This document shows positions 17,366 through 27,211 of a DNA stretch of 64,000 nucleotides, piece by piece. The notes below the pieces were generated by a model. It was not told the DNA's origin. It did not search any database and worked only from the letters and a program-made list of their open reading frames with translations. Source of the DNA: Daejeonella sp. H1SJ63 (GTDB lineage Bacteria > Bacteroidota > Bacteroidia > Sphingobacteriales > Sphingobacteriaceae); contig NZ_JARKMZ010000027.1 of assembly GCF_029360775.1 (NCBI RefSeq), positions 1-64,000 of the forward strand, read 5' to 3'. Both the position numbers and the translations under genes were made by a program. Each line of letters begins with the position of its first letter. Position 1 is the stretch's first letter.

Positions 17366-20300
17366 ATGAAAAATATCATCTTCTTCATGCTACTCCTGTT
17401 CAGCAATACTGTTTATTCTCAACTGAATGATGAATTCGCAGACGGAGATTTCAGCTCAAATCCTAACTGGACCGGCAGCAATTCGGGTGCCGACTTCTCA
17501 ATTATAAATAACCGCCTGAGATCAAATTCAAACACTGCCTCATCATCCTTTTATTTGAGTACTGCCAATAATCTGGCAATGAATGTAAAATGGGAGTTTT
17601 GGGTAAATATCCAGTTTAACCCTTCAGGCTCAAACTATGCAGATATCTATCTGATCTCGGACAAAGCTGATCTGAAAAATGCAGCAATCAACGGATACTT
17701 TATCAGGATTGGTGGCACAGATGATGAGATTAGCCTCTTTAAACGGTCGGGAGCTGCCTCAGGCAGTACCAAGCTCATTGACGGAGTTAACGGAATTCTG
17801 AACTCTTCTAACAACACCATAAAAGTAAAAGTATCCCGCAGCGATACAGGCATATTTATTCTGGAGCGGGAAACAGGAAGTACTAATTCAGGCTTTTATA
17901 CTGAAGGTACAATGACAGATATCAGCTTTACTAATTCAGGTCACTTTGGAATATTCATTCAGCAATCAAGCCCGACTTTTTTCCAGAAACATTTTTTTGA
18001 TGATTTCAAAATCCTGCCCTTGGTAGCAGATACCAGTCCGCCGGAACTAAACGGAATTTCTGTTCTGAATGCAGAAACTCTTGAACTAAGCTTCAATGAG
18101 ATAATGGACAGTATCAGCATAAAAAAACCGGCAAATTTTAACCTGAGTAATTACGATGGCAGCATCAGTTCGGTATCAACAAGCATTGATCCGGCAAAAT
18201 ACCGGCTTGGTTTATCAAAACCTTTAAATACCGGAAATTATACTTTAAAAATCAGCGGCGTCAAAGACCGGGCAGGTAATCTGATAAGCACAAAAGATAC
18301 TATCAGCTTCCCTTATGTTAAACCCTATTCTGCAATAGCCGGAGATATTATAATTAATGAAATATTTGCCGATCCTGGTCCTCAGATTGACCTGCCATCA
18401 GTAGAATTTGTGGAATTATACAACACAACAAAAGAAACTATCTCAATTAAAACATGGAAATTCAGCGACCAGTCAAGCATCTCCACCCTTGGGGAAATCA
18501 GCATGGACCCTGAATCCTTTCTGATCCTTTGTGCGAAATCAGACACTGCTGAATTTAAAAAATTTGGTAAGGTTCTTGGGATATCACCATGGCCATCACT
18601 AAATAACTCTGGTGATCAGATTGTTCTAAAAAACGTTCAGAATATCACCATAGACTCTCTAAGCTATTCCGATCAATGGCATCGGGATCCTGTCAAAAGG
18701 CAGGGAGGGTGGTCATTGGAAAGAGCTGACCCGAAATCAATATGTGCAGGTGCTTTCAACTGGTACAGCTCAAAAGACAGTACGGGTGGAAGTCCCGGTA
18801 AAATTAACTCCACCAATATTTCAGGGTATGATCTTATGGAACTAAAGGCCGACAGTCTGACGCGTACTTCCGATTCTACTTTAATCGTCTATTTCAATAA
18901 ACATCTGGCCAATCTCCCGGTCAAAAATGAAAGCTTTCAACTTATCCCTGACGATCCCCGGATCAAAGAAATACGAAATGACTCTGAATTCAAACAAACC
19001 ACTCTGATTTTCAATAAAAAATTTCTGCCCGGTACATCCTACCAATTAAAAATATCAGAGCTGAAAGACTGCAGCGGAGTCAATATCAATAATTCGAAAT
19101 CTTTAAGTTTTAAAATCCCGGATCTGCCTAAACCTGCCCCTGAAAGAACAGATACTGCCCATATATATATCACAGAAATCTTTGCCGATCCTTCGCCGGA
19201 AATAGGACTTCCATTAGCTGAATTTATTGAGATTTTTAATACGGGAACTGATACTGTAAATCTGGCAGAATGGTCATTAAGTGACATTCAGACAAAAGCA
19301 ATTATGAAAAAGTTATTACTCCCACCTAAACAATATTTGATACTTTGCCCGCTTTCAGATACTGTTCAATACAAAGATTTCGGAAAAGTTCTGGGGCTGA
19401 GCCCATGGCCCTCGCTAAATAACAATTCCGAACAGATCGTTTTAAAAAGTTTTAGAAACAGGCTTGTTGATTCTGTTTTTTATTCTGCAAGCTGGTACGG
19501 CGATGATGTAAAAAAACAAGGTGGCTGGACATTAGAGCGAATAGATCCGCTATCCGGATGCTCAGGTATTTTCAACTGGTCAGCTTCCACTGACAAATCA
19601 GGAGGAACACCGGGCAGATTAAATTCTGTTCATATAAGCCACTATGATATCCTGAACTTTAAGGCCGACAGTTTAAATAAGACGTCAGACTCAACTCTGA
19701 CTGTTTATTTCAACAAGGCTCCCGACACATCGGGTATAAACAAGGAGAATTTCAGGCTTAGCCCCGAGGCAGGATCTGATCTGAAAATTATGCATACTTC
19801 GGATCAAAAGAAATTGAAACTGATTTTCAGCGAAAAATTCAAACCCGGAACAAATTACCTTTTAAACCTCTCAAATCTGAAAGATTGCAACGGAAATTCA
19901 ATTCAAGTTCCGGAGCCATTAAAATTCAGCATACCGGAAATTCCAAAACCACCAGCTGAGCCGCTTAGAACTGATACAGTAAAATTGATCATTACTGAGA
20001 TTTTTGCCGACCCTTCACCGGAAATAGCTCTCCCTTTGGTTGAGTTTATTGAAGTATATAATCCGGGAAAAGATACCGCAGATCTCAGCGGGTGGAGCAT
20101 TTCCGATCTGCAAAGCAAAGCTATCTTTAAAAAATTCAAGCTTCCACCGCAGCAATATCTGATCATTTGTCCGGAAGCAGACAGTTCACAATATAAAGCT
20201 ATGGGGCGAACACTTGGAATAAATCCATGGCCATCTCTGAACAATAGTTCAGACCAGATCAGCCTTAAAAGTTTCAATGGCCGCAGTGTGGATTCCGTTT

Positions 20301-22405
20301 CTTATTCTTCAGTTTGGTATAAAGACCTCAAAAAGAAGGCAGGTGGATGGTCGCTGGAGAAGGCAGATTTGTCAGAAAATTCATGCAAAGGATTTTATAA
20401 CTGGGGTGCATCAGATGATCCCAAAGGAGGAACACCGGGGCAGCCAAACAGCCTTAGTGCTCCAATAAAGAACTTAAAAATTGATACGCTGAAATTAATA
20501 TCAGACAGTAGTTTCAGTATTTCATTTAGCAGTATACCTGATACAAATAATTTTAAGCTTTCAAATTTTACACTCAGCAATCAAATGGGGAATCCGGAGA
20601 AACTTACAGTTGATCCCGGATACCACACAATAGACTTGGTTTTCAAAGAAAAATTCAAAGAAGGGAACAGGTACGAGTTAAAAATCGACTCGCTGATCAG
20701 TTGTTCGGGACTTCATATTCAAGGATCAGATGCTCAAATCACTTTTGAAATACCAGCTATTGCTGAAAAAGATTACCCGCTTATAATCAGCGAGATTATG
20801 GCTGATCCTTCGCCGGTGAGGGGCCTGCCCGAAGCCGAATATGTAGAATTATTTAACCCTACTGAAAAGCCGGTAGAACTAGCCGGACTAAAATTCGGCA
20901 GTTCATTTACTTTCAGCAAAGGTGAATTAAAAGCCGGGGCCTTCCTGATTTTATGTGCAGTTGCAGACAGTGCAAGGTTTAAACAACATGGTAGTGTGCA
21001 GGGGATTCAGACATGGCCGGGACTGAAGAACAATGCCGATATGCTGACTTTAAGTAATAACAAAGGCAGGGAAATTCACAGAGTAGAATTTAAACAGGCC
21101 TGGTATAAAGATCCGGAAAAACAAAAAGGCGGCTACTCTCTGGAACTAATTGATCCCGGCTCAATATGCCCTGCCTTTCAAAACTGGGCAGCAAGCCGCG
21201 ACAGTCTGGGTGGAAGTCCGGGCAGGACAAATTCCCTGTTTCAGGTAAATAACACCCCCGAATCCTTAAAACTTACAGAAATTGAATTGCTCGACAGCCT
21301 GACACTGCTTCTTGGGTTCAATAAAAGTATCGACAGTCTGAGAGCATCAAATCCGGAGAATTACTCACTGAATAACGGTGCAGGAAAAGCGTCCCTGGCT
21401 CTTCCCCTTGGCCCTGAGTTTAATAAAGTAAGGATTAAATTCGATAAAAACTTAAGCCGCGGAATGAATTACAGCCTGGTAGTTGATAATGTCTGTGATT
21501 GCCGAAACACCCTGATCAAAGCTGAGTTTAACAAACTGGAATTCTTCTATCCAAAAAAAATAGAAAAAAACGATATACTGCTTACCGAAATTCTTTTTAA
21601 TCCAAGACCCGGCGGGGCAGATTTTGTTGAAATCTACAATAACACTGAATATCCTGTCGACTTAAAGGAAATTTCACTTGGCAAATCTTCAGGCGACAAC
21701 CTGAGTTCACTATTCCGGATAAGTACAAAGCAGACTCTTCTGGAACCCGGGAAATATCTTGCCTTAAGTCCGGATCCGGATAATATCCGAAAAGAATATC
21801 TTGCGAAACACCCGAATCAGATTCTGAAAATGTCAGCATTCCCTGCATTCAATGATGATTCAGGAACAGCAATTCTGATCAGCAATAATAAACAGGTTGA
21901 CAGGTTAAGCTATCAGGAGAAAATGCATTTCCCGCTTTTAAAAAATGTTGAGGGAACATCCCTTGAACGAAGAAAGCTTAATCAAGCTACAGATGAACCG
22001 GGTAATCTCAGATCTGCAACTACCGCTTCAGGAGGCGCAAGTCCGGGATATCAGAATTCACAGTATTCAGATGAACTGCCTGATACAGAATCATTTAAAC
22101 TTGTATCCAAAACATTCTCGCCAGACAACGACGGTTTTGAAGATTTTATTGAAATGAAATACCGTTTCGACGAGTCAGGAAGCATCGCCAATGTATCAGT
22201 ATTTAATGATCGGGGGCAAGCGGTTAAAAAAATACTGAAAAACTATACTCTGAATGCCGAAGGTTCATTTCAATGGGATGGATTTGATGAAAATTCACAA
22301 TTAGCCCCGGCCGGGATCTATATAATTCATGCTGAAGTATTTAATACAAAAGGAAATACAAAAATTTTCAAAAGAAGTTTTGCACTGGCCGGAAAATTCA
22401 AATGA
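17366..22405 (+). CDS. very large secreted lamin-tail-domain repeat protein
   Basis: 1679 aa. Signal peptide MKNIIFFMLLLFSNTVYSQ. An N-terminal laminin-G/lectin-like region (about 20-215) is followed by Ig-like segments alternating with five lamin-tail (LTD) domains that start near residues 327, 598, 872, 1137 and 1402. These begin INEIFADPGPQ, ITEIFADPSPEI (twice), ISEIMADPSP and LTEILFNPRPGG. Each repeat of about 270 aa ends with an SLERxDP...GxxNWxxS...GGxPG motif. The C-terminus (FSPDNDGFEDFIEMKY...GIYIIHAEV) is an FlgD/gliding-motility-type Ig fold. Expected at the cell surface; function unknown. It is monocistronic, with a 241-bp upstream gap. Confidence 0.85.
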   Translation: MKNIIFFMLLLFSNTVYSQLNDEFADGDFSSNPNWTGSNSGADFSIINNRLRSNSNTASSSFYLSTANNLAMNVKWEFWVNIQFNPSGSNYADIYLISDKADLKNAAINGYFIRIGGTDDEISLFKRSGAASGSTKLIDGVNGILNSSNNTIKVKVSRSDTGIFILERETGSTNSGFYTEGTMTDISFTNSGHFGIFIQQSSPTFFQKHFFDDFKILPLVADTSPPELNGISVLNAETLELSFNEIMDSISIKKPANFNLSNYDGSISSVSTSIDPAKYRLGLSKPLNTGNYTLKISGVKDRAGNLISTKDTISFPYVKPYSAIAGDIIINEIFADPGPQIDLPSVEFVELYNTTKETISIKTWKFSDQSSISTLGEISMDPESFLILCAKSDTAEFKKFGKVLGISPWPSLNNSGDQIVLKNVQNITIDSLSYSDQWHRDPVKRQGGWSLERADPKSICAGAFNWYSSKDSTGGSPGKINSTNISGYDLMELKADSLTRTSDSTLIVYFNKHLANLPVKNESFQLIPDDPRIKEIRNDSEFKQTTLIFNKKFLPGTSYQLKISELKDCSGVNINNSKSLSFKIPDLPKPAPERTDTAHIYITEIFADPSPEIGLPLAEFIEIFNTGTDTVNLAEWSLSDIQTKAIMKKLLLPPKQYLILCPLSDTVQYKDFGKVLGLSPWPSLNNNSEQIVLKSFRNRLVDSVFYSASWYGDDVKKQGGWTLERIDPLSGCSGIFNWSASTDKSGGTPGRLNSVHISHYDILNFKADSLNKTSDSTLTVYFNKAPDTSGINKENFRLSPEAGSDLKIMHTSDQKKLKLIFSEKFKPGTNYLLNLSNLKDCNGNSIQVPEPLKFSIPEIPKPPAEPLRTDTVKLIITEIFADPSPEIALPLVEFIEVYNPGKDTADLSGWSISDLQSKAIFKKFKLPPQQYLIICPEADSSQYKAMGRTLGINPWPSLNNSSDQISLKSFNGRSVDSVSYSSVWYKDLKKKAGGWSLEKADLSENSCKGFYNWGASDDPKGGTPGQPNSLSAPIKNLKIDTLKLISDSSFSISFSSIPDTNNFKLSNFTLSNQMGNPEKLTVDPGYHTIDLVFKEKFKEGNRYELKIDSLISCSGLHIQGSDAQITFEIPAIAEKDYPLIISEIMADPSPVRGLPEAEYVELFNPTEKPVELAGLKFGSSFTFSKGELKAGAFLILCAVADSARFKQHGSVQGIQTWPGLKNNADMLTLSNNKGREIHRVEFKQAWYKDPEKQKGGYSLELIDPGSICPAFQNWAASRDSLGGSPGRTNSLFQVNNTPESLKLTEIELLDSLTLLLGFNKSIDSLRASNPENYSLNNGAGKASLALPLGPEFNKVRIKFDKNLSRGMNYSLVVDNVCDCRNTLIKAEFNKLEFFYPKKIEKNDILLTEILFNPRPGGADFVEIYNNTEYPVDLKEISLGKSSGDNLSSLFRISTKQTLLEPGKYLALSPDPDNIRKEYLAKHPNQILKMSAFPAFNDDSGTAILISNNKQVDRLSYQEKMHFPLLKNVEGTSLERRKLNQATDEPGNLRSATTASGGASPGYQNSQYSDELPDTESFKLVSKTFSPDNDGFEDFIEMKYRFDESGSIANVSVFNDRGQAVKKILKNYTLNAEGSFQWDGFDENSQLAPAGIYIIHAEVFNTKGNTKIFKRSFALAGKFK

Positions 22406-22470
22406 GTTATTCCCCTAATAATTAAATCTGCCCTACAGATTTTTTATAACTTTGGTCAAAACCAATTATT

Positions 22471-23415
22471 ATGCATGAAAAGATTGTGGTTATTGGCTCA
22501 AACGGGCAAATAGGAACAGAATTAGTAAGCGAATTAAGGAAAAGCTATGGTGATGGGAATGTCATAGCCTGTGATATCAGAAGACCTGATTATGATATAA
22601 AAAATGCAGGTCCGTTTGAGTTCGTAAACGTTCTGGAAAAAGAAATCCTGAACCAGCTATTTAAAAAATACAAACCTACACAGGTTTACCTTCTTGCGGC
22701 ATTATTATCAGCAACAGGAGAACAGAATCCTAAATTAGCCTGGGATCTGAATATGAATGGATTACTCAATGTGCTGGATCTTGCACTTGAATACAATACC
22801 GCCAGAGTTTACTGGCCAAGCTCAATAGCTGCATTCGGGCCAAATTCTCCGAAAGATCATACTCCGCAATATTGTATTATGGATCCGAATACCGTTTATG
22901 GGATAAGTAAGCTTGCGGGAGAAAGGTGGTGTGAGTATTATTTCCAGCGTTACGGACTTGATGTGAGAAGCATCCGTTATCCTGGATTGATCAGCTGGAA
23001 AGCCGCGCCTGGAGGTGGAACAACCGATTATGCGATACATATATTTCATGATGCATTGAAGAAGCAGGCTTATCAGAGTTTTCTGTCAGCCGAAACCGAA
23101 TTACCCATGATGTATATGGATGATGCAATTCGTGGAACAATTGAATTGATGGATGCACCTGCAGAAAAAATCAGCATACGCTCTTCATACAATTTTACCG
23201 GAATGAGTTTCACCCCAGAGACACTGGCTAATGAAATAAAAAAACATATCCCCGGCTTCAAACTTGGTTATACAGAATATGATCAGCGCCAGGCGATTGC
23301 AGATAGCTGGCCACGATCAATCGATGACGGTATTGCAGAACGCGACTGGGGCTGGAAACCAGATTTTGATCTTACAAAGATGACAGCGGAAATGCTGAAC
23401 AACCTGAGAAAATAA
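22471..23415 (+). CDS. tdh: L-threonine 3-dehydrogenase, NAD-dependent epimerase type
   Basis: 314 aa. Extended SDR fold with the NAD motif GSNGQIGTEL at the N-terminus and the catalytic pair YGISK (Tyr-x3-Lys) near residue 150. Overall it matches the epimerase-like threonine dehydrogenases of Bacteroidetes, not the zinc-alcohol-dehydrogenase type. It oxidises threonine to 2-amino-3-ketobutyrate, which the kbl product (30120-31316) would cleave to glycine and acetyl-CoA. A TAACTTTG box at 22447-22454 just upstream fits a Bacteroidetes -7 element. Confidence 0.85.
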   Translation: MHEKIVVIGSNGQIGTELVSELRKSYGDGNVIACDIRRPDYDIKNAGPFEFVNVLEKEILNQLFKKYKPTQVYLLAALLSATGEQNPKLAWDLNMNGLLNVLDLALEYNTARVYWPSSIAAFGPNSPKDHTPQYCIMDPNTVYGISKLAGERWCEYYFQRYGLDVRSIRYPGLISWKAAPGGGTTDYAIHIFHDALKKQAYQSFLSAETELPMMYMDDAIRGTIELMDAPAEKISIRSSYNFTGMSFTPETLANEIKKHIPGFKLGYTEYDQRQAIADSWPRSIDDGIAERDWGWKPDFDLTKMTAEMLNNLRK

Positions 23416-23550
23416 TTCTGTTTGTTTTTAGTTTAGAAATTGCAATGAATTTGTGCTCTGCAAACAGAAAAATTACAGCAGTATTAGTGAAAAATAAAGA
23501 ATAAATGAGCAATTTCGGTTGCTGAAATTTTAAATACAATTAGGACAATA

Positions 23551-24276
23551 ATGGGAAGAGCATTCGAATTCAGAAAAGAAAGAAAATTCAAACGCTGGGC
23601 CAAAATGGCTGTGCAGTTCACACGTCTCGGGAAAGAGATTGTTATGGCGGTGAAGGATGGCGGATCAAACCCTGATGCAAATTCGAGACTCAGAACTGCA
23701 ATTCAGAATGCCAAGGCGGTAAATATGCCGAAGCATACCGTTGAAGCTGCAATAAAAAGAGCAACAAATAAGGACGAAAGTAATTACGAAGAGATCGTTT
23801 ATGAAGGTTATGCTCCGCATGGAGTTGCCGTTCTTATCGAAACTGCAACTGATAATACCAACAGAACAGTGGCTAATGTTCGCAGTTATTTCAATAAAAC
23901 CAATGGCGCACTCGGAAAGACCGGATCGCTTGATTTTATTTTCACACGTAAATCAGTATTCCGCTTTGACCCCGGAGAAATGGAATTAGACGAACTGGAA
24001 TTTGAACTGATTGATGCCGGGTTGGAGGATCTTTACGTTGAAGTAGATGAGACCGGTAAAGACATCGGCGTGATTCATACCTCATTTGAAGATTTTGGGA
24101 AAATGCAGAAAGCATTGGAAGAAAAAGGTATTCCTGTAATCAGTGCAAAACTTGAACGAATTGCCCAATCAACTACCGAAGTAACTGAAGAGCAGGCTGC
24201 AGATGTTCTCAAGCTTATCGATAAACTTGAGGAAGATGATGATGTACAGGCTGTTTATCACAATATGGCTGAATAG
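23551..24276 (+). CDS. YebC/PmpR family regulator
   Basis: 241 aa, normal length. Starts MGRAFEFRKERKFKRWAKMAVQFTRLGKEI, the Bacteroidetes form of the YebC N-terminus. Typical internal segments are NMPKHTVEAAIKRA, YEGYAPHGVAVLIE and GSLDFIF. The family is described as DNA-binding regulators and, more recently, as helping ribosomes translate difficult peptides. It lies 11 bp upstream of the next small gene, so the two are probably co-transcribed. Confidence 0.92.
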   Translation: MGRAFEFRKERKFKRWAKMAVQFTRLGKEIVMAVKDGGSNPDANSRLRTAIQNAKAVNMPKHTVEAAIKRATNKDESNYEEIVYEGYAPHGVAVLIETATDNTNRTVANVRSYFNKTNGALGKTGSLDFIFTRKSVFRFDPGEMELDELEFELIDAGLEDLYVEVDETGKDIGVIHTSFEDFGKMQKALEEKGIPVISAKLERIAQSTTEVTEEQAADVLKLIDKLEEDDDVQAVYHNMAE

Positions 24277-24287
24277 TCTGAATTAAA

Positions 24288-24947
24288 ATGACTTTCGAAG
24301 AATTTCTAAAAAAGAAAAAAATTGATCCTGTTCAGTTAATGATGGCTGAGCGGGATCTTTTTTTTGAATTCGAAAGTCATTTCAATCAAATGGGCGATAA
24401 AAGCTTCGAATACAGTAAGAAATTCTGGTTCAATAAACTCCGGCGGGCTCATCCCTTAAAAGAAGAACCCAAGCCGGTTAAACCTGAAGAAGCAAGCACT
24501 GCTGCCTCATCTCCAATAGCCGCAGAATCTGGAAAACCCTCAGAAGCAAGCCTGGAAACGAGCACAGCAAAACCGGCATTTAAGCCAAGGTTCAAAGCTC
24601 AATTACCCGCAGCGAAAGCTGAAGAAAGTACTGAAAGCAGCGAAAGCACAAGCCCGGCTCCTGTTCAAAAAGAAAGTGAGATTAAACAGGAAATCGCGGC
24701 AAAGCCTGCCGGTTTCAAACCCAGATTTAAAGCTTCATTAAACCCTGTTGCGGCAAAATCAGAGTCTGCAGAAATTATTAAGGCACTTTCTGAAGGCGAC
24801 AAAAAAGAAATCACGGAAGGTCAAGCTGAAGCCGCAAGTGTTGCTTCTGCTCCATCTGAAACAAAACCTGCAGAAGAACAAGCAGTTAAACCGGCATACA
24901 AGCCCCGGTTTAAGCCCTCAATGGTTAAAAAAAATCCCGAAGAATAG
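24288..24947 (+). CDS. uncharacterised protein with three KPRFK motifs in a Pro/Ala/Glu-rich tail
   Basis: 219 aa. A folded-looking N-terminal helical part (residues 1-60, MTFEEFLKKKKIDPVQLMMA...) precedes a low-complexity tail rich in Ala, Glu, Ser and Pro. The tail carries a short linear motif three times: FKPRFKAQLPA, FKPRFKASLNP and YKPRFKPSM. No signal peptide, so probably cytoplasmic. It follows yebC by 11 bp. Its stop codon directly abuts the stop codon of the convergent esterase gene (TAG then CTA at 24945-24950). I do not recognise a named family. The repeated basic motif suggests binding to nucleic acid or a partner protein (inference). Confidence 0.75.
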   Translation: MTFEEFLKKKKIDPVQLMMAERDLFFEFESHFNQMGDKSFEYSKKFWFNKLRRAHPLKEEPKPVKPEEASTAASSPIAAESGKPSEASLETSTAKPAFKPRFKAQLPAAKAEESTESSESTSPAPVQKESEIKQEIAAKPAGFKPRFKASLNPVAAKSESAEIIKALSEGDKKEITEGQAEAASVASAPSETKPAEEQAVKPAYKPRFKPSMVKKNPEE

Positions 24948-25727
24948 CTATTTCCGGTGCGAAAATATCCAGGCAAGAAAATCAGGTTCTGCAAAAGCAG
25001 AATCCCAGCTGTTATGATTTGCTTCAGGATAAACGGTAAACTTCACTTCAGCATTCAGACGCTTTAATTCATTAACTACAATTTCTGATTTTTCAAGAGG
25101 CACAACCGTGTCTTTTCCGCCATGGAATACCCATAAGGGAACTTTTCTATACTTCCTTACATTCTCTGTATGATCGCCTCCGCAGATTGAAAAAGCAGCC
25201 GCAAAAACCTTTGGTTTATGTCTTAACAATTCAAAAGTACCCATTCCTCCCATCGACAGGCCGCCCACATAAAACTGTTGCTTATCTGCGTATTTTTGTG
25301 ATCTGATTTCTGAAACCAGTCCGATCAGAAGTTTCATAGCCTTGCCTGGTTTACCATCTTTCTGAAAACCAAAACGCTCGGAAGTTTTACCATCGCCTCT
25401 CTTTAAATTTGCCCAGAAGTCATCTTTGGAGCATTGAGGAAAAATAATGATCGCAGGAAAATTTTTCCTGTTCTGTGCCTGCAGAAAAAGTTTACCTCCA
25501 TGAAATAACTGTGCTTCATTATCATTGCCGCGCTCTCCTGAACCGTGTAAGAAAAACAAAACCGGATACTTTTTCTGAGGATCAAAATTCTCAGGAAGAA
25601 GCATACGATATAATAAAGTATCCTCTCCGCTGATAAACTGTTCTCTGGAATACATGGATTTATCCTGAGCAAAAGATTGCTGGATAATTGATGCCGCTAA
25701 GAAGGCAATGAGTAAGAATCTTTTCAT
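24948..25727 (-). CDS. secreted alpha/beta-hydrolase (esterase / dienelactone-hydrolase-like)
   Basis: 259 aa. Signal peptide ending QQSFAQ. Visible hydrolase features are the oxyanion-region motif FLHGSGERG, the nucleophile elbow GLSMGGMG, the acid GKDTVVP and the base His in EANHNSWD. It resembles the phospholipase/carboxylesterase and prolyl-oligopeptidase-like esterases that Bacteroidetes export to the periplasm. Substrate unknown. It converges on the gene at 24288-24947 with no spacing. Confidence 0.83.
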   Translation of the reverse strand: MKRFLLIAFLAASIIQQSFAQDKSMYSREQFISGEDTLLYRMLLPENFDPQKKYPVLFFLHGSGERGNDNEAQLFHGGKLFLQAQNRKNFPAIIIFPQCSKDDFWANLKRGDGKTSERFGFQKDGKPGKAMKLLIGLVSEIRSQKYADKQQFYVGGLSMGGMGTFELLRHKPKVFAAAFSICGGDHTENVRKYRKVPLWVFHGGKDTVVPLEKSEIVVNELKRLNAEVKFTVYPEANHNSWDSAFAEPDFLAWIFSHRK

Positions 25728-25784
25728 AAAATCAATTTACCGAAAATACGATTTTTCGGATTTATTAATCATCTTCAGGCGAAT

Positions 25785-26156
25785 CTACTTTTTTAGAAAT
25801 ACAAAATATACCGCCAGAACCAGAAAGCCAAAGCCAACCAGATGATTCCAGGCTATCTTTTCATTCTTGAAGAAGAAAAGTGTGAAAATCAGGAAGATAC
25901 CGATTGACAGAGCTTCCTGTATCATTTTAAGCTCGAGCAAACTGAATGGTCCGCCATTTCCTTTAAACCCAAATTTATTGGCCGGAACCTGAAACATATA
26001 TTCGAACATTGCTATTCCCCAGCTGATCAGTATAATCGCAAAGAGTCCTAAACCTTTGCTCCATTCCATCTCTCTGAACTTGAGATGGCCATACCAGGCA
26101 AGAGTCATGAAAATATTGGAAATACAAAGCAGTGAAATAGTCAGTAAAACTCTCAA
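25785..26156 (-). CDS. DMT family / DUF486 small membrane protein
   Basis: 123 aa with four predicted membrane helices (about residues 4-22, 34-53, 76-97 and 103-121). It carries the conserved stretch FEYMFQVPANKFG typical of DUF486, a relative of small multidrug-resistance-type transporters. Inner membrane; transport activity not established. It ends the minus-strand pair with trhO, 4 bp downstream of that gene. Confidence 0.85.
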   Translation of the reverse strand: MRVLLTISLLCISNIFMTLAWYGHLKFREMEWSKGLGLFAIILISWGIAMFEYMFQVPANKFGFKGNGGPFSLLELKMIQEALSIGIFLIFTLFFFKNEKIAWNHLVGFGFLVLAVYFVFLKK

Positions 26157-26160
26157 AATC

Positions 26161-27114
26161 TCAGACTTTGCTAAGCTTTAATTTTTCAGTATTAACCGGC
26201 TGCGGAACTTTTACATAATAGCCTGTTCCGTCATAAACACGCTTTCGCGGATGTGCCATACACTCTTCTGAACATGCTCCCTCCAGTCTTTCACCACAGG
26301 CATCGCATTGTGTGAAATGCTCATTACACTCAGGGTTTGCGCAGTTAATCATTTTTGTTGTATGGGTTCCGCAATTCCGGCAGGTTGATATCACCACAGG
26401 ATTTACAGAGTTCACATCAACAGCAACCCTGTTATCAAACACATAACACTTACCTTCAAAATCTTCACCTCCTGCTTCCTTGCCATATTTAATGATTCCA
26501 CCATGCAACTGGTAAACATTTTCAAAGCCTTCATGCAATAATAAAGCAGATGCCTTTTCGCACTTAATCCCACCTGTACAATAAGTAATGATCTTCTTGT
26601 CTTTGTATTGAGCCAGTTCATTTATCATGGAAGGAAAATCCCTGAAATTTTCAATATCGAAAGTGATAGCATTTTTGAAGCGGCCAATAGAGTGCTCGTA
26701 ATTAGACCGGACATCCACGATAACCACATCCTCTTCATCTTTCAATTTTACAAAATCAGCAGGAGCAAGATGTATACCTGTTTTCTCTTCAGGATTAATG
26801 ATCCGCGGATCTCTGAGTCCTGAATGCACAATTTCAGCCTTATAACGGCAATGCATTTTTATGAAAGATGGCTCTTCCACATCATCAATCTTAAAATCTG
26901 TTTTGGCAAAACGCGGATCAGCATGAACCGCATCCATGTAAATTTTACATGATTCCACTGTTCCAGAAACGGTGCCGTTCAAGCCTTCATCAGCAACGAT
27001 GATCCTTCCAACGAGATTTAAAGATTTACAAAACTTAAGGTGATCGGATGCGAATTGTTCAGCATCCTCTATTCTACTATAACAATAGTAAAGAAGTGTC
27101 TGGTATTTTATCAT
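26161..27114 (-). CDS. trhO: tRNA uridine(34) hydroxylase, rhodanese-family TrhO
   Basis: 317 aa. The N-terminal acylphosphatase-like domain has the GRIIVADEGLNGTVSG motif. A rhodanese domain follows (about 125-215) with the catalytic loop YCTGGIKCEKA. A C-terminal Cys/His-rich region (CRNC, CANPEC, CDACGE, CSEEC) probably binds zinc. The enzyme makes 5-hydroxyuridine in the wobble position of some tRNAs using oxygen. Long known as the UPF0176/YceA family. It sits 4 bp before the DUF486 gene. Confidence 0.92.
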   Translation of the reverse strand: MIKYQTLLYYCYSRIEDAEQFASDHLKFCKSLNLVGRIIVADEGLNGTVSGTVESCKIYMDAVHADPRFAKTDFKIDDVEEPSFIKMHCRYKAEIVHSGLRDPRIINPEEKTGIHLAPADFVKLKDEEDVVIVDVRSNYEHSIGRFKNAITFDIENFRDFPSMINELAQYKDKKIITYCTGGIKCEKASALLLHEGFENVYQLHGGIIKYGKEAGGEDFEGKCYVFDNRVAVDVNSVNPVVISTCRNCGTHTTKMINCANPECNEHFTQCDACGERLEGACSEECMAHPRKRVYDGTGYYVKVPQPVNTEKLKLSKV

Positions 27115-27211
27115 AATTCATTGATACTGTTGCAAACAGCGTTTAATGCGGTGCAAAGATAAACATTTCTGCAAAAGATTCAACCAGCTATGGATACCAG
27201 AAATCAGGAGC

